Below, piece after piece: positions 16,384 to 25,799 of a stretch of 64,000 bases of DNA. Every line of letters begins with the position of its first letter. Positions within the stretch are counted from its first letter, which is position 1. The DNA comes from Hyphomicrobiales bacterium (lineage in GTDB: Bacteria; Pseudomonadota; Alphaproteobacteria; Rhizobiales; Beijerinckiaceae): positions 124,746-188,745 of the forward strand of contig UBZM01000016.1 in assembly GCA_900470095.1 (NCBI GenBank), written 5' to 3'. Under the pieces are notes generated by a model. That model did not search any database. It was not told where the DNA came from and was given only the letters and a program-made list of their open reading frames with translations. Position numbers and translations under genes: made by a program.

Positions 16384-17904
16384 TCAGTTCATTGTGACTG
16401 CGACGAACCGGACCTCGCCCTGCCCGTTCGCGACCAGAAGCAGAGCCGACTTCTTGCCCTCCTTCTTCAGAGCATCCAGGCGCTTGGTCACGTCCTCCGG
16501 CGAGTTCACCGCCTCCTGGCCAACCTCGACGATCAGTTCACCGATCGAAATGCGCTTATCGGCGGCGTTGGAATTGGGATCGACCTTAGTGATCACCACG
16601 CCCTTGGTGCCATCCTTGATCGAGTAGCGCTTCCTGAGCTCGTCCGTCTGCTGCGAGAGTTCCAGACCGAGTGCCGTGGTCACGGCGGGCTTGGCCGGTT
16701 CGGCATTCGGCTTGGCGGAGGCCTGCTGGACCTTCTCACCATCCTCGAGGCGGCCGAGCTTGACCGTCTTGACGACTTCCTTGCCCTTGCGGACCACAGT
16801 GATCGGCGCATCCTTGCCGACCGCCGTACCGGCGACAATCCGCGGCAGATCGCGCGAATCCTTCACTTCCTTGCCGTCGAATTTGACGATGACGTCGCCA
16901 ACCTCAAGACCTGCCGGCTTGGCCGGGCCCTTGTCATCGATGCCGGCGACGAGCGCGCCGCGCGCGGTGCCGAGACCGAGTGCCTCGGCGGTGGCGTCGT
17001 CGACGCTCTGGATACGGACGCCGAGCCAGCCGCGGCGGGTCTCGCCGAACTCACGGAGCTGATCGACGACATTGACCGCCAGCGACGAGGGAACCGCAAA
17101 GCCGATGCCGACGGAGCCGCCGGTCGGCGACAGGATCGCAGTGTTGATACCAATGACCTCGCCGGCCATGTTGAACAGCGGGCCACCGGAATTGCCCTTG
17201 TTGATGGCCGCATCGGTCTGGATATAGGTGTCGTAGGGGCCCTGCTGGATATCGCGGTTGCGGGCCGAAACGATGCCCGACGACACGGAACTGCCGAGGC
17301 CAAACGGATTGCCGATCGCCATGACGGGATCGCCGATCCGCATTTTGTCGGAATCGCCGAATTTGACGGCGTCGAGCGGCTTGTCGTGCTTCACGCGCAG
17401 CACCGCGAGATCGACCTTGGTGTCCTTGCCGATGATCTCCGCCTTCAGGCGCAGGCCACTGTTGAAGATCACCGTGATCTCGTTGGCGTCGCCGATGACG
17501 TGGTTGTTGGTGACGATGATGCCGGAAGGATCGATCACGAAGCCCGAACCGGCCGATTGTGACCGTCGCTGCTGCGGCGGCTGGCCCTGGCCCTGCTGGC
17601 CCTGACCGCGGCGGTTGAAGAACTCCTCGAACAGATCGCCAAAGGGCGTATCGGGGCCGAGCTGCGGCAGTTGCGGCAGGTTGCGGCTGCGCGTGTCGCT
17701 CGTCGTGACGGCCGAGATGTTGACCACCGCCGGCATCACCCGCTCGGCCAGGTCGGCGAGCGAAATCTGCCCCTGGACCAGTGGCGACGCTGCCATCGGC
17801 GGCTGGGCCACCGCGGGGGCGGCCAGCAGCGGCAGCGCTGCGACGCCGGCCACGAGCGCGGCCCGCGCGAGCCCGGAAGCGGAAACGGTTTTCAGTGCCA
17901 TCAA
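16384..17904 (-). CDS. degP: Periplasmic serine protease of the Do/HtrA family
   Basis: A 506-residue protease-chaperone of the cell envelope. A signal peptide of about 33 residues ends at AVA. The trypsin-like domain carries the triad His (VTNNHVIGDANE), Asp (KVDLAVLRV) and Ser (INKGNSGGPLFN); two PDZ domains follow, the first with RGWLGVRIQSV and the second with GVVITKVDPNSNAA. A Gln/Gly-rich insertion sits before the catalytic His, typical of the LA loop. It lies at the end of the hflK-hflC-DUF2065 group, whose products also control membrane protein quality. The symbol is given for the family; paralogues may exist elsewhere. Confidence 0.93.
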   Translation of the reverse strand: MMALKTVSASGLARAALVAGVAALPLLAAPAVAQPPMAASPLVQGQISLADLAERVMPAVVNISAVTTSDTRSRNLPQLPQLGPDTPFGDLFEEFFNRRGQGQQGQGQPPQQRRSQSAGSGFVIDPSGIIVTNNHVIGDANEITVIFNSGLRLKAEIIGKDTKVDLAVLRVKHDKPLDAVKFGDSDKMRIGDPVMAIGNPFGLGSSVSSGIVSARNRDIQQGPYDTYIQTDAAINKGNSGGPLFNMAGEVIGINTAILSPTGGSVGIGFAVPSSLAVNVVDQLREFGETRRGWLGVRIQSVDDATAEALGLGTARGALVAGIDDKGPAKPAGLEVGDVIVKFDGKEVKDSRDLPRIVAGTAVGKDAPITVVRKGKEVVKTVKLGRLEDGEKVQQASAKPNAEPAKPAVTTALGLELSQQTDELRKRYSIKDGTKGVVITKVDPNSNAADKRISIGELIVEVGQEAVNSPEDVTKRLDALKKEGKKSALLLVANGQGEVRFVAVTMN

Positions 17905-18026
17905 TCAGGGTCCTCGTGAAGAAGCAGGCCGATCATGCGGCCAGGATGTTGGCCTAGAGATTGAACCTCAAATTGCGGCGGAAGGGCGACGCACAATCGC
18001 GTCACCAGGCATTCCGATCGCCGCTC

Positions 18027-18218
18027 CTACACCCCAACGCGCACCAGCCAGACGAGCAGCACCCCGAACACGGCTGAACCGATACCGATCAGCCGCATCC
18101 GCTCTGCTGGCGTCTCCGCCGCGCTGCGCAACGCATCCTTCGCCAGATTTGGAATCGCGGCGAACAGGATGCCTTCGATGGCGAAGACGAGGCCGAGCGC
18201 CGCGATGAAATCCAGCAT
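18027..18218 (-). CDS. DUF2065 small membrane protein
   Basis: A 63-residue protein with two hydrophobic segments (LGLVFAIEGILFAAIP and IGIGSAVFGVLLVWLV), matching the DUF2065 family commonly found beside hflC in proteobacteria. It starts 19 bp after the hflC stop. The family has no established function; context suggests a link with the HflKC complex. Confidence 0.88.
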   Translation of the reverse strand: MLDFIAALGLVFAIEGILFAAIPNLAKDALRSAAETPAERMRLIGIGSAVFGVLLVWLVRVGV

Positions 18219-18237
18219 ACGCGACGCTCGCTATCGA

Positions 18238-19155
18238 TCAGGGATTGGCCGCCGGGGCCGGCGTTGCAGCCGAGCTCTGGGGACGTCCCGTAGGGTCGTT
18301 GAAGTAGCGGAAGAACGGCGAATCCGGCGAAAGCAGCATCCGCGTGTCCCCCGGCTTGATACTCGCCTCATAGGCCTGCATCGAGCGATAGAAGGTGAAG
18401 AACTCGGGGTCCTTGCCGAAAGCCTCGGCGAAGACCTTGTTCCGCTCGCCCTCGCCCTCGCCTCGGATCTCGTCCGAACGACGCTGGGCTTCGGCGACGA
18501 TCACGGTCGCGTCACGCTCGGCGCGGGCCCTGATCTCCTGCGCCTGCTGGGCGCCAAGCGCGCGTGCCTCGGCGGCTTCGCGCTGACGCTCGGTCTGCAT
18601 GCGCTGGAACACCGCCTGCGAGTTCGCTTGCGGCAGATCGACCCGGCGCAGGCGGACATCGACGACGGTCATGCCGAAGCGGGCCGCCTCGCGGTTCACG
18701 TCGTCGCGGATGCGGCTCATCAGCCGCGACCGGTCGGTGCGAACCACCGAGATGAAGCTGGCATCGGCGAGGACCGCGCGAACCTGACCATTGACGATCG
18801 AGGCAAGCTGCGAATTGGCCCGCGGGATGTTGTTCACCGCCTGATAGAAGCGCAGCGGATCGGAGATCCGGTAGCGCGTGAAGGCGTCGACGACTAGCCG
18901 CTTCTGATCCGACGCGATGATTTCCTGGGCGGGAAGATCGAGATCGAGGATGCGGTTGTCGAGCAGCGTCACCTGCTCGAAGGGAGCCGGCAGCTTCAGA
19001 TAGATGCCCGGAGCGGTGACGACGCTGCGGACCGCGCCGAAGCGCAGCACGATGGCCGACTGGGTCTGCTGGACCACGAAGGTCGCGGCATAGAAGACGA
19101 TCGCGGCGACGGCGAGGACGACGAGCGCACCAATGCGCAGGATGGAACCGTTCAT
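18238..19155 (-). CDS. hflC: HflC, subunit of the FtsH-regulating membrane complex
   Basis: A 305-residue SPFH/prohibitin-domain protein anchored by one N-terminal transmembrane helix (ALVVLAVAAIVFYAATFVV). The SPFH domain (IVLRFGAVRSVVTAPGIYLK) is followed by an extended helical region with Arg/Glu/Ala repeats around residues 190-260. With HflK it forms a large cage around FtsH protease and modulates its activity. The start overlaps the hflK stop by four bases (ATGA), indicating coupled synthesis of the two subunits. Confidence 0.95.
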   Translation of the reverse strand: MNGSILRIGALVVLAVAAIVFYAATFVVQQTQSAIVLRFGAVRSVVTAPGIYLKLPAPFEQVTLLDNRILDLDLPAQEIIASDQKRLVVDAFTRYRISDPLRFYQAVNNIPRANSQLASIVNGQVRAVLADASFISVVRTDRSRLMSRIRDDVNREAARFGMTVVDVRLRRVDLPQANSQAVFQRMQTERQREAAEARALGAQQAQEIRARAERDATVIVAEAQRRSDEIRGEGEGERNKVFAEAFGKDPEFFTFYRSMQAYEASIKPGDTRMLLSPDSPFFRYFNDPTGRPQSSAATPAPAANP

Positions 19156-20321
19156 CGGGTCGCTCCCGCCTGCGGCGCACCCGGCGCAGCGCGCCGTTGC
19201 TGGAGTTCGTTCAGCGGCAGGTAAGGCACGACACTTTGCCCGTTACCCCTCTGGTCGAGGATGATCTTGTCGGTGCCGCCGAGCACACGCTCCATCGTCT
19301 CGAGGAAGAGACGCTCGCGGGTCACGGCTGGCGCCGCCTTGTACTGCAGATAAACAGCATTGAAGCGGCTGGCCTGACCGCGGGCTTCCGCGACGGTCTG
19401 CTCCTTGAAGGCTTCCGCCGACTGGACCAGTTGCGCCGCACGACCGCGCGATTCCGGCACGACCCGGTTGGCATAGGTCTGCGCTTCGTTGCGCAGGCGT
19501 TCCTGATCGGAGCGCGCCGCCTGAACGTCACGGAACGCGTCGATGACCTGCTGCGGCGGGTCGACCTTCTGCAGCTGGACGAGGCGGATCTGCACGCCAG
19601 CCTTGTAGCTGTCGAGCGTCTCCTGCATCAACTGGCGCACCTCGGTCTCGATTGCAGCACGATCCGTCGTCAGCACGGGCTGGATGTTGCGCTGGCCGAT
19701 CACTTCGCGCATCGCGCTCTCGGCCACGGCCTTCACTGTGCCAGGCGGATCCTGGATATTGAAGACATAATTCTCCGGCGCGGCCGGATCGATCTGCCAC
19801 TGCACGATCACGTCGATATCGACGATATTCTCGTCGCCGGTCAGCATCAGGCTCTCTTCCCCGACATCGGTCTGGCGCGAGGTGCGCACTGATTCGATGG
19901 TGCGGAAGCCGACTTCCGTCGTGATCACATTGGTGACCTGGGGCTTGATCACGCTACCGATCGGGTACGGCCAGTTGTAGTTCAGGCCTTCGCCGGTCTT
20001 GCCGATATATTTGCCGAAGCGGAGGTTGAGACCAACCTCGTTCGGCCGGACGATATACCAGCCCGTCATCAGCCAGATCACGATCAGGGCCAGGATGCCG
20101 AGAACCAAGCCACGTCCGCCGAGATTGCCGCCCGGCAGCAGATCCTTCAACCGATCCTGACTGCGGCGCAAAATCTCTTCCAGATCCGGTGGCGAACCAC
20201 CGCCACTGCCTCCGGGGCCCTGCCCCCACGGGCCGCCGCCACCGCCGCCACCACTTCCGCGCTGGCCCCAGGGTCCTCCCCCGCCGCCACCGCTACCGCC
20301 GCTCTGGTTGCTCCAAGGCAT
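19152..20321 (-). CDS. hflK: HflK, subunit of the FtsH-regulating membrane complex
   Basis: A 389-residue SPFH protein. The N-terminus is an extended glycine-rich cytoplasmic tail with two copies of a GGGGGPWGQ-like segment, typical of HflK. A transmembrane helix (GLVLGILALIVIWLMTGWYI) and the SPFH domain follow. I start at ATG 20321 (MPWSNQSGG); a GTG 18 bp earlier is possible. It is the first gene of hflK-hflC-DUF2065-degP and lies about 150 bp after folA on the same strand. Confidence 0.95.
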   Translation of the reverse strand: MPWSNQSGGSGGGGGGPWGQRGSGGGGGGGPWGQGPGGSGGGSPPDLEEILRRSQDRLKDLLPGGNLGGRGLVLGILALIVIWLMTGWYIVRPNEVGLNLRFGKYIGKTGEGLNYNWPYPIGSVIKPQVTNVITTEVGFRTIESVRTSRQTDVGEESLMLTGDENIVDIDVIVQWQIDPAAPENYVFNIQDPPGTVKAVAESAMREVIGQRNIQPVLTTDRAAIETEVRQLMQETLDSYKAGVQIRLVQLQKVDPPQQVIDAFRDVQAARSDQERLRNEAQTYANRVVPESRGRAAQLVQSAEAFKEQTVAEARGQASRFNAVYLQYKAAPAVTRERLFLETMERVLGGTDKIILDQRGNGQSVVPYLPLNELQQRRAAPGAPQAGATR

Positions 20322-20398
20322 ACTCGTGCCGTTCCTCACATCTGTACCACACGTGCCATAGGCGAACGGCGGCTGTTTGTCAGCGCCCTTAGGGAACG

Positions 20399-20426
20399 CG
20401 TGTCCGTGACTTGGTCATCGGACACG
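20399..20426 (-). terminator. Inverted repeat between folA and hflK
   Basis: CGTGTCCG and CGGACACG form perfect 8-bp arms around 12 nt. It lies 46 bp after the folA stop and 77 bp before hflK. It could end the thyA-folA transcript or be an operator for hflK; there is no T-run, so the role is uncertain. Confidence 0.4.
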
Positions 20427-20471
20427 GATTCGTCAACGACGCAAGCCCTTCATCGTCAACGGAAACAGCGT

Positions 20472-20996
20472 TCAGGCCCGGCGGCGAAAGGTCGCGAAGG
20501 TGAAAGCGTGCTCGTCATCGGCACTGCGAGGGTGGTTCTCCTGCTTCACGCGCTCGAACGCCGCCCTGTCCCAGACCGGAAAAAGGGCATCACCTTCGGG
20601 CTCAGCGTGAACCTGGGTCAGTTCAACCCGATCGGCCAACGGCAAGGCCTGAGCGTAGATCTCGGCACCCCCCGCGACAGTGACGGAATCCGCGCCCATC
20701 GCGAGGCCGAGCCGCTGGCCGGCCTCGATCGCCTCGTCGAGGCCATGCGCGACATGAATGCCGTCGGCATGAAAAGCGGGATCGCGTGTCAGGACGATGG
20801 TCTCGCGCCCCGGCAACGGCTTTCCGATCGAGAGAAAGGTCTTGCGCCCCATCAGCACCGGCCGGCCGAGCGTCAGGCCACGAAAATGCCTGAGGTCCGT
20901 CTTCAGCCGCCAGATCAGGCGATTATCGTCACCAATCACGCCATTATCGGCCACGGCGGCGATGACCACGATGGGAAGGGCTTGAGGTCCGCTCAC
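20472..20996 (-). CDS. folA: Dihydrofolate reductase
   Basis: A 174-residue enzyme reducing dihydrofolate to tetrahydrofolate with NADPH. Motifs are VVIAAVADNGVIGDDNRLIW (substrate loop), LGRPVLMGRKTFLSIGKPLP (cofactor binding) and VAGGAEIYAQALPLADRVEL. The start is GTG 20996, overlapping the upstream GNAT stop by four bases (GTGA), with GGGAG ahead of it. It forms a unit with thyA, which generates its substrate dihydrofolate. Confidence 0.95.
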   Translation of the reverse strand: MSGPQALPIVVIAAVADNGVIGDDNRLIWRLKTDLRHFRGLTLGRPVLMGRKTFLSIGKPLPGRETIVLTRDPAFHADGIHVAHGLDEAIEAGQRLGLAMGADSVTVAGGAEIYAQALPLADRVELTQVHAEPEGDALFPVWDRAAFERVKQENHPRSADDEHAFTFATFRRRA

Positions 20997-21475
20997 ACGC
21001 TCTCTCCCAGCCGCCGCAGCGCGTCGCCGTCGAGGCGTTTGACCGTCCATTCCGATTGCGCGTTGGCGCCGAGAGAGCGGTAGAACACGCGCGAGGGCTC
21101 GTTCCAGTTCAGCACCCACCAGGCGAGGCGCGGCAGCCCCTCGTCGACGCAGCGCTTCGCCAACCCTGCGATCAGGGCCTTGCCAATGCCCTTGCCGCGG
21201 AATTCAGGCCGGACATAGAGATCTTCGAGCCAGATGCCATGGCGGCCCGAGAACGTCGAATAGGTATAGAACCAGACGGCGAACCCTGCAGGCGCGCCTT
21301 CCCATTCGGCGATATCGCAGGCGACCTTCGGATCTGGCCCGAACAGGGCCTGCGCGAGTTGCTCTTCGCTGGCCGCGACCTCGTGCAGAAGCTCTTCGTA
21401 TTCGGCGAGCTCCCTGATGAAGGTCAGGACGAGCCCGGCCTCGGTGGGGCGGGCGGGACGGATGGAAAGGGTCAT
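20993..21475 (-). CDS. GNAT-family N-acetyltransferase between thyA and folA
   Basis: A 160-residue GNAT acetyltransferase. The acetyl-CoA binding motif is [20 protein letters not shown], and the C-terminal part [17 protein letters not shown] is typical of the spermidine/diamine acetyltransferase-like branch. It overlaps thyA upstream and folA downstream by four bases each, so it is translated as part of the thymidylate operon. The acceptor substrate cannot be deduced; conserved coupling would argue for a role near folate or nucleotide metabolism, but that is speculation. Confidence 0.9.
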   Translation of the reverse strand: MTLSIRPARPTEAGLVLTFIRELAEYEELLHEVAASEEQLAQALFGPDPKVACDIAEWEGAPAGFAVWFYTYSTFSGRHGIWLEDLYVRPEFRGKGIGKALIAGLAKRCVDEGLPRLAWWVLNWNEPSRVFYRSLGANAQSEWTVKRLDGDALRRLGESV

Positions 21476-22266
21476 ATTGCGATCGGCGCCTTGATACCGG
21501 GATGGGGATCGTAGGCTTCGATCGTCACATCCTCGAAACGGAAATCCTCGAGCCGCGCCACGTCCGGATTGAGCGTCAGCCGTGGCAGCGCGCGCGGCTC
21601 CCGGCTGAGCTGTAGCCGGGCCTGATCGAGGTGATTCACATAGAGATGCGTATCGCCGAAGGAGTGCACGAACTCACCGACGCCAAGCCCTGTCACCTGG
21701 GCGACCATGTGGGTCAGCAGCGCGTAGCTCGCGACATTGAACGGCACGCCGAGGAAGACGTCGGCCGAGCGCTGATAGAGCTGGCAGGAGAGCTTGCCGT
21801 CGGCCACGAAAAACTGGAACAGGCAATGGCACGGCGCCAGCGCCATCTTCGGGATATCCGCCGGATTCCAAGCTGAGACGATCAGCCGTCGCGAATCGGG
21901 GTTTCGCCGGATTTCGTTCACCAGCCAAGCGATCTGATCGATGGTGCTGCCGTCTGGCGCCGGCCAGGAGCGCCATTGCCGTCCATAGACGGGGCCGAGG
22001 TCGCCATTGGCATCTGCCCACTCATCCCAGATGGTGACGCCGTTCTCTTGCAGATAGCGCACATTGGTGTCGCCGCGCAGGAACCAGATCAGCTCGTGAA
22101 TGATCGATTTCAGATGCAGCTTCTTGGTCGTGACCAGGGGAAACCCCTGCGCGAGGTCAAAACGCATCTGATGGCCGAACACGGCAAGCGTGCCGGTGCC
22201 GGTACGGTCGTCCTTGCGGACCCCCTCGCTCAGGACGCGTTGCAATAGCTCGTGATACTGGCGCAT
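21472..22266 (-). CDS. thyA: Thymidylate synthase
   Basis: A 264-residue enzyme, the same length as the E. coli protein, methylating dUMP to dTMP with methylene-tetrahydrofolate. Visible are [20 protein letters not shown], the catalytic Cys in [14 protein letters not shown], and [20 protein letters not shown]. The open frame extends upstream, but MRQYHELL at 22266 is the natural start. First gene of the thyA-GNAT-folA unit, divergent from the PepSY gene. Confidence 0.97.
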   Translation of the reverse strand: MRQYHELLQRVLSEGVRKDDRTGTGTLAVFGHQMRFDLAQGFPLVTTKKLHLKSIIHELIWFLRGDTNVRYLQENGVTIWDEWADANGDLGPVYGRQWRSWPAPDGSTIDQIAWLVNEIRRNPDSRRLIVSAWNPADIPKMALAPCHCLFQFFVADGKLSCQLYQRSADVFLGVPFNVASYALLTHMVAQVTGLGVGEFVHSFGDTHLYVNHLDQARLQLSREPRALPRLTLNPDVARLEDFRFEDVTIEAYDPHPGIKAPIAI

Positions 22267-22455
22267 GGCGACGCTTCTAGCCGGATTCGCGTGCCATTCC
22301 CAAGAGACGGAATCGCATCGTCCAGAGCCATCGCATTGCGAGCAGCGCATGCGCTCACGGCAATGCGATAAGCCGCAAGGAAGCGCCTCAGACCAGCCGA
22401 AACAAAGCCATGATTGAACCGCTCCCTGCTTCTGCTCAGGCTAAGGAGAACCAAA

Positions 22456-22761
22456 ATGTCGATTCGCAGCGCAGTGTGGTTCCTGCCGGTCGCCATCCTG
22501 CTCTCCTTCCCTGTCGTGGCAGCCAACACCATGCCGCCCCCCGCGCCGAACACCCGCGAGATCTCGATTGCCGAAGCCCGCGAGATCGCTATCGATCACG
22601 GCATGGTCTGGATCGAGGATATCGAGCGCCATGGCGGTCGTTGGGAGCTTGGCGGCGTCGACAGCAACGGTGCAGAGATCGCGATCGATGTCAGCGTCAG
22701 CGACGGCAGGGTCCTCAGGATCATCCGGGATGAGCCCAATCTCGATATCCCGCCTCGATGA
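22456..22761 (+). CDS. Secreted PepSY-domain protein
   Basis: A 101-residue exported protein: an N-terminal signal segment (AVWFLPVAILLSFPVVAA) and one PepSY-like domain (ISIAEAREIAIDHGMVWIED, then DVSVSDGRVLRIIRDE). PepSY domains are small periplasmic modules linked to protease inhibition or signal sensing. AAGGAG lies 7 nt before ATG 22456, which decides the start over an upstream ATG at 22414. Its role is unknown. Confidence 0.8.
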   Translation: MSIRSAVWFLPVAILLSFPVVAANTMPPPAPNTREISIAEAREIAIDHGMVWIEDIERHGGRWELGGVDSNGAEIAIDVSVSDGRVLRIIRDEPNLDIPPR

Positions 22762-22824
22762 GAGCCGGCGAAATTGCTTCGGATGGAGTGACGATGCTCT
22801 CTTTCCCCGCGCGCTCCGAGTGCC

Positions 22825-22830
22825 TATATT
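22825..22830 (+). promoter_or_regulatory. Possible -10 box of ssrA
   Basis: TATATT lies about 60 bp before the recognisable acceptor piece of the tmRNA gene. A poor -35 (TTTCCC) lies about 17 bp upstream. Suggested only by position. Confidence 0.35.
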
Positions 22831-22837
22831 CAGTTTG

Positions 22838-23165
22838 CCACTCGCAAGAGCGGCTATGGCGATAAACGAACGTCGAAATAAGCCTTTCGGACCCGGGGGC
22901 GGTACCCGGCGCCTCCACCAGAGCCCGTACGCGATTCGCGAGACGGGTTCCGGCGGGGGCGAAATAGGATCGACGAGGGTGTAAAGGTCGTTCTTTTGCT
23001 CGGCATGGTTCCGCCGTTATCGGGCCATTGCATAGTTGCCAACGACAACAATGCTCGGGTTGCTGTCGCCGCGTAAGCGGTGCTGGTTCCCAAACCAAAG
23101 TCCTTACGTTTAGCCGCGTAAGGCGGGGCTCGGAGGCGCCTGGCAACAGAAGCCTCCACTTTTTT
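22838..23165 (+). ncRNA. ssrA: tmRNA, circularly permuted two-piece form
   Basis: The permuted alphaproteobacterial layout is clear. The acceptor piece comes first: T-arm CCGGG-GGCGGTA-CCCGG, acceptor strand CGCCTCC and encoded ACCA ending at 22920. A 34-nt internal spacer (22921-22954) follows, then the coding piece, beginning with the matching acceptor strand GGGGGCG at 22955. The two strands pair over 7 bp including the G3-U70 wobble read by alanyl-tRNA synthetase. A second long-range helix joins TAAAGG/CGTTC of the coding piece with CCTTT/GAACG of the acceptor piece. The tag frame at 23038-23076 encodes ANDNNARVAVAA then TAA. The 5' end is approximate. sspB follows directly. Confidence 0.93.
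23132..23165 (+). terminator. Terminator of ssrA
   Basis: GGAGGC and GCCTCC pair across 14 nt and are followed by ACTTTTTT. It ends the tmRNA precursor about 57 bp before the sspB start. Confidence 0.8.
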
Positions 23166-23222
23166 ATGCGAGGGCCGGCGACTTTCTGCCTTGCTCGGAA
23201 GCGGACACGGATAGTCGAAACG

Positions 23223-23837
23223 ATGGTACAGGATATTCTTCGCTACGATCTCATGGTGCAGGACGCGCTGAAGGGTGTCGTACGGAAGATCCTGGCCGAG
23301 GCGAGCCGCGACGGCCTGCCGGGCGAGCATCATTTCTACATCACGTTCCGCACGACGGCCCCGGGCGTGCGCCTGTCGCAGCGCCTGCGCGAAAAGCACC
23401 CCGACGAGATGACGGTCGTGCTCCAGCATCAATTCTGGGACCTCAACGTCAGCGACCACGCCTTCGAGGTCGGTCTCTCGTTCTCCGGCGTGCCCGAAAG
23501 GCTGCTGGTGCCTTTCGATTCGATCACCACCTTCTTCGATCCCTCGGTTCAGTTCGGCCTGAAGTTCGAAACCCAGGACGCTCCTGAAGAAGCCTCCACG
23601 AACGATCAGACCGCGGGAGCCGCAAAGGCGCCACGCGGAGCCGGATCCGAGCCCAGCGTGGCCGCCCCGACACCGCTTGCCCTTCCGGTAAAGCCACAAT
23701 CTGCAAGTGCCACTGCCAAGAACAAGGCAGCCACCGACGACGAAGCGGACCCGGCGAAGGCCGACGTCGGCGCCGATGGTGACGAGAGCGGCGGCGCGCA
23801 GGTCGTCAGTCTCGATTCCTTCCGCAAGAAGACCTGA
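23223..23837 (+). CDS. sspB: SspB-family adaptor for ssrA-tagged proteins
   Basis: A 204-residue protein of the alphaproteobacterial SspB (ClpXP adaptor) family. The folded tag-binding domain spans about residues 1-115 (RYDLMVQDALKGVVRKILAE, HHFYITFRTTAPGVRLSQRL, LQHQFWDLNVSDHAFEVGLS, FFDPSVQFGLKF). A disordered Ala/Pro/Asp-rich linker follows, ending in a short motif (VVSLDSFRKK) that in SspB docks ClpX. SspB delivers tmRNA-tagged proteins to ClpXP. It lies immediately downstream of the tmRNA gene itself. Confidence 0.92.
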   Translation: MVQDILRYDLMVQDALKGVVRKILAEASRDGLPGEHHFYITFRTTAPGVRLSQRLREKHPDEMTVVLQHQFWDLNVSDHAFEVGLSFSGVPERLLVPFDSITTFFDPSVQFGLKFETQDAPEEASTNDQTAGAAKAPRGAGSEPSVAAPTPLALPVKPQSASATAKNKAATDDEADPAKADVGADGDESGGAQVVSLDSFRKKT

Positions 23838-23846
23838 TCAGAGCCT

Positions 23847-25241
<1,395 letters not shown>

Positions 25242-25255
25242 ACAAGGCGGGCGGT

Positions 25256-25462
25256 ATGGCAGAGATCATCAATCTCCGGCGCGCCCGCAAACAGCGCCAA
25301 CGCGTAGCGGCCGAAGCCAAGGCCGATCAGAACCGAATCGACTTCGGACGGAGCAAGGCCGAGCGCAGCCTGGCTGAAGCGCGGCGCGAGAAGGCTGCCC
25401 GCGAACTCGATGGCCACAAGCTTGCTCCCCCGCCCGACGGCAAGGGCGAGATTCCGCGGTGA
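25256..25462 (+). CDS. DUF4169-family small basic protein
   Basis: A 68-residue highly charged protein starting MAEIINLRRARKQRQRVAAE, a pattern I recognise as DUF4169, a small alphaproteobacterial family of unknown function usually next to a ribbon-helix-helix gene. It lies 14 bp after fumC and its stop overlaps the next start by four bases (GTGA). Confidence 0.8.
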   Translation: MAEIINLRRARKQRQRVAAEAKADQNRIDFGRSKAERSLAEARREKAARELDGHKLAPPPDGKGEIPR

Positions 25463-25683
25463 GCCGCGAGCGCAAACATTCTCTCGCCATTGCCGGGCAC
25501 CGCACCAGTGTGTCTCTCGAGGAACCGTTCTGGGTGGCACTGAAGGAGATTGCAGGACAGGAGCGCCGCACGCTTGCTGCACTCGTCGCCGATGTGGATT
25601 CCCGCCGCGGCGAGGCCAACCTCTCCTCCGCGCTGCGCCTGCACGTGCTGGCGCATTACCAGCGCCTGGCGGGACGAGGCTGA
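25459..25683 (+). CDS. Ribbon-helix-helix domain protein
   Basis: A 74-residue protein with a ribbon-helix-helix fold: a basic strand (HRTSVSLEEPFWVALKEIAG) followed by helices (RRTLAALVADVDSRRGEANL, SALRLHVLAHYQRL). This fold usually binds DNA as a dimer. The start is GTG, overlapping the DUF4169 stop, so the two are co-translated. The regulated target is unknown; no palindrome stands out in the 115 bp downstream. Confidence 0.8.
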   Translation: MSRERKHSLAIAGHRTSVSLEEPFWVALKEIAGQERRTLAALVADVDSRRGEANLSSALRLHVLAHYQRLAGRG

Positions 25684-25799
25684 CCTGCATCGCCTCGCCG
25701 CCGGAGCCAGCTCCGTTCAGTTGCAAGGCTCTGCACAGGCACGCTGCTTCAAACCGGAAGGCACCTGAAACACGGTGTGAAGCTTTTGTATCGGTCTGG

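Noticed and set aside
22838-23165. Conventional one-piece tmRNA or a tRNA gene
   Set aside because: The CCA end precedes the matching 5' acceptor strand by 34 nt, so the gene is permuted; no anticodon arm is present.
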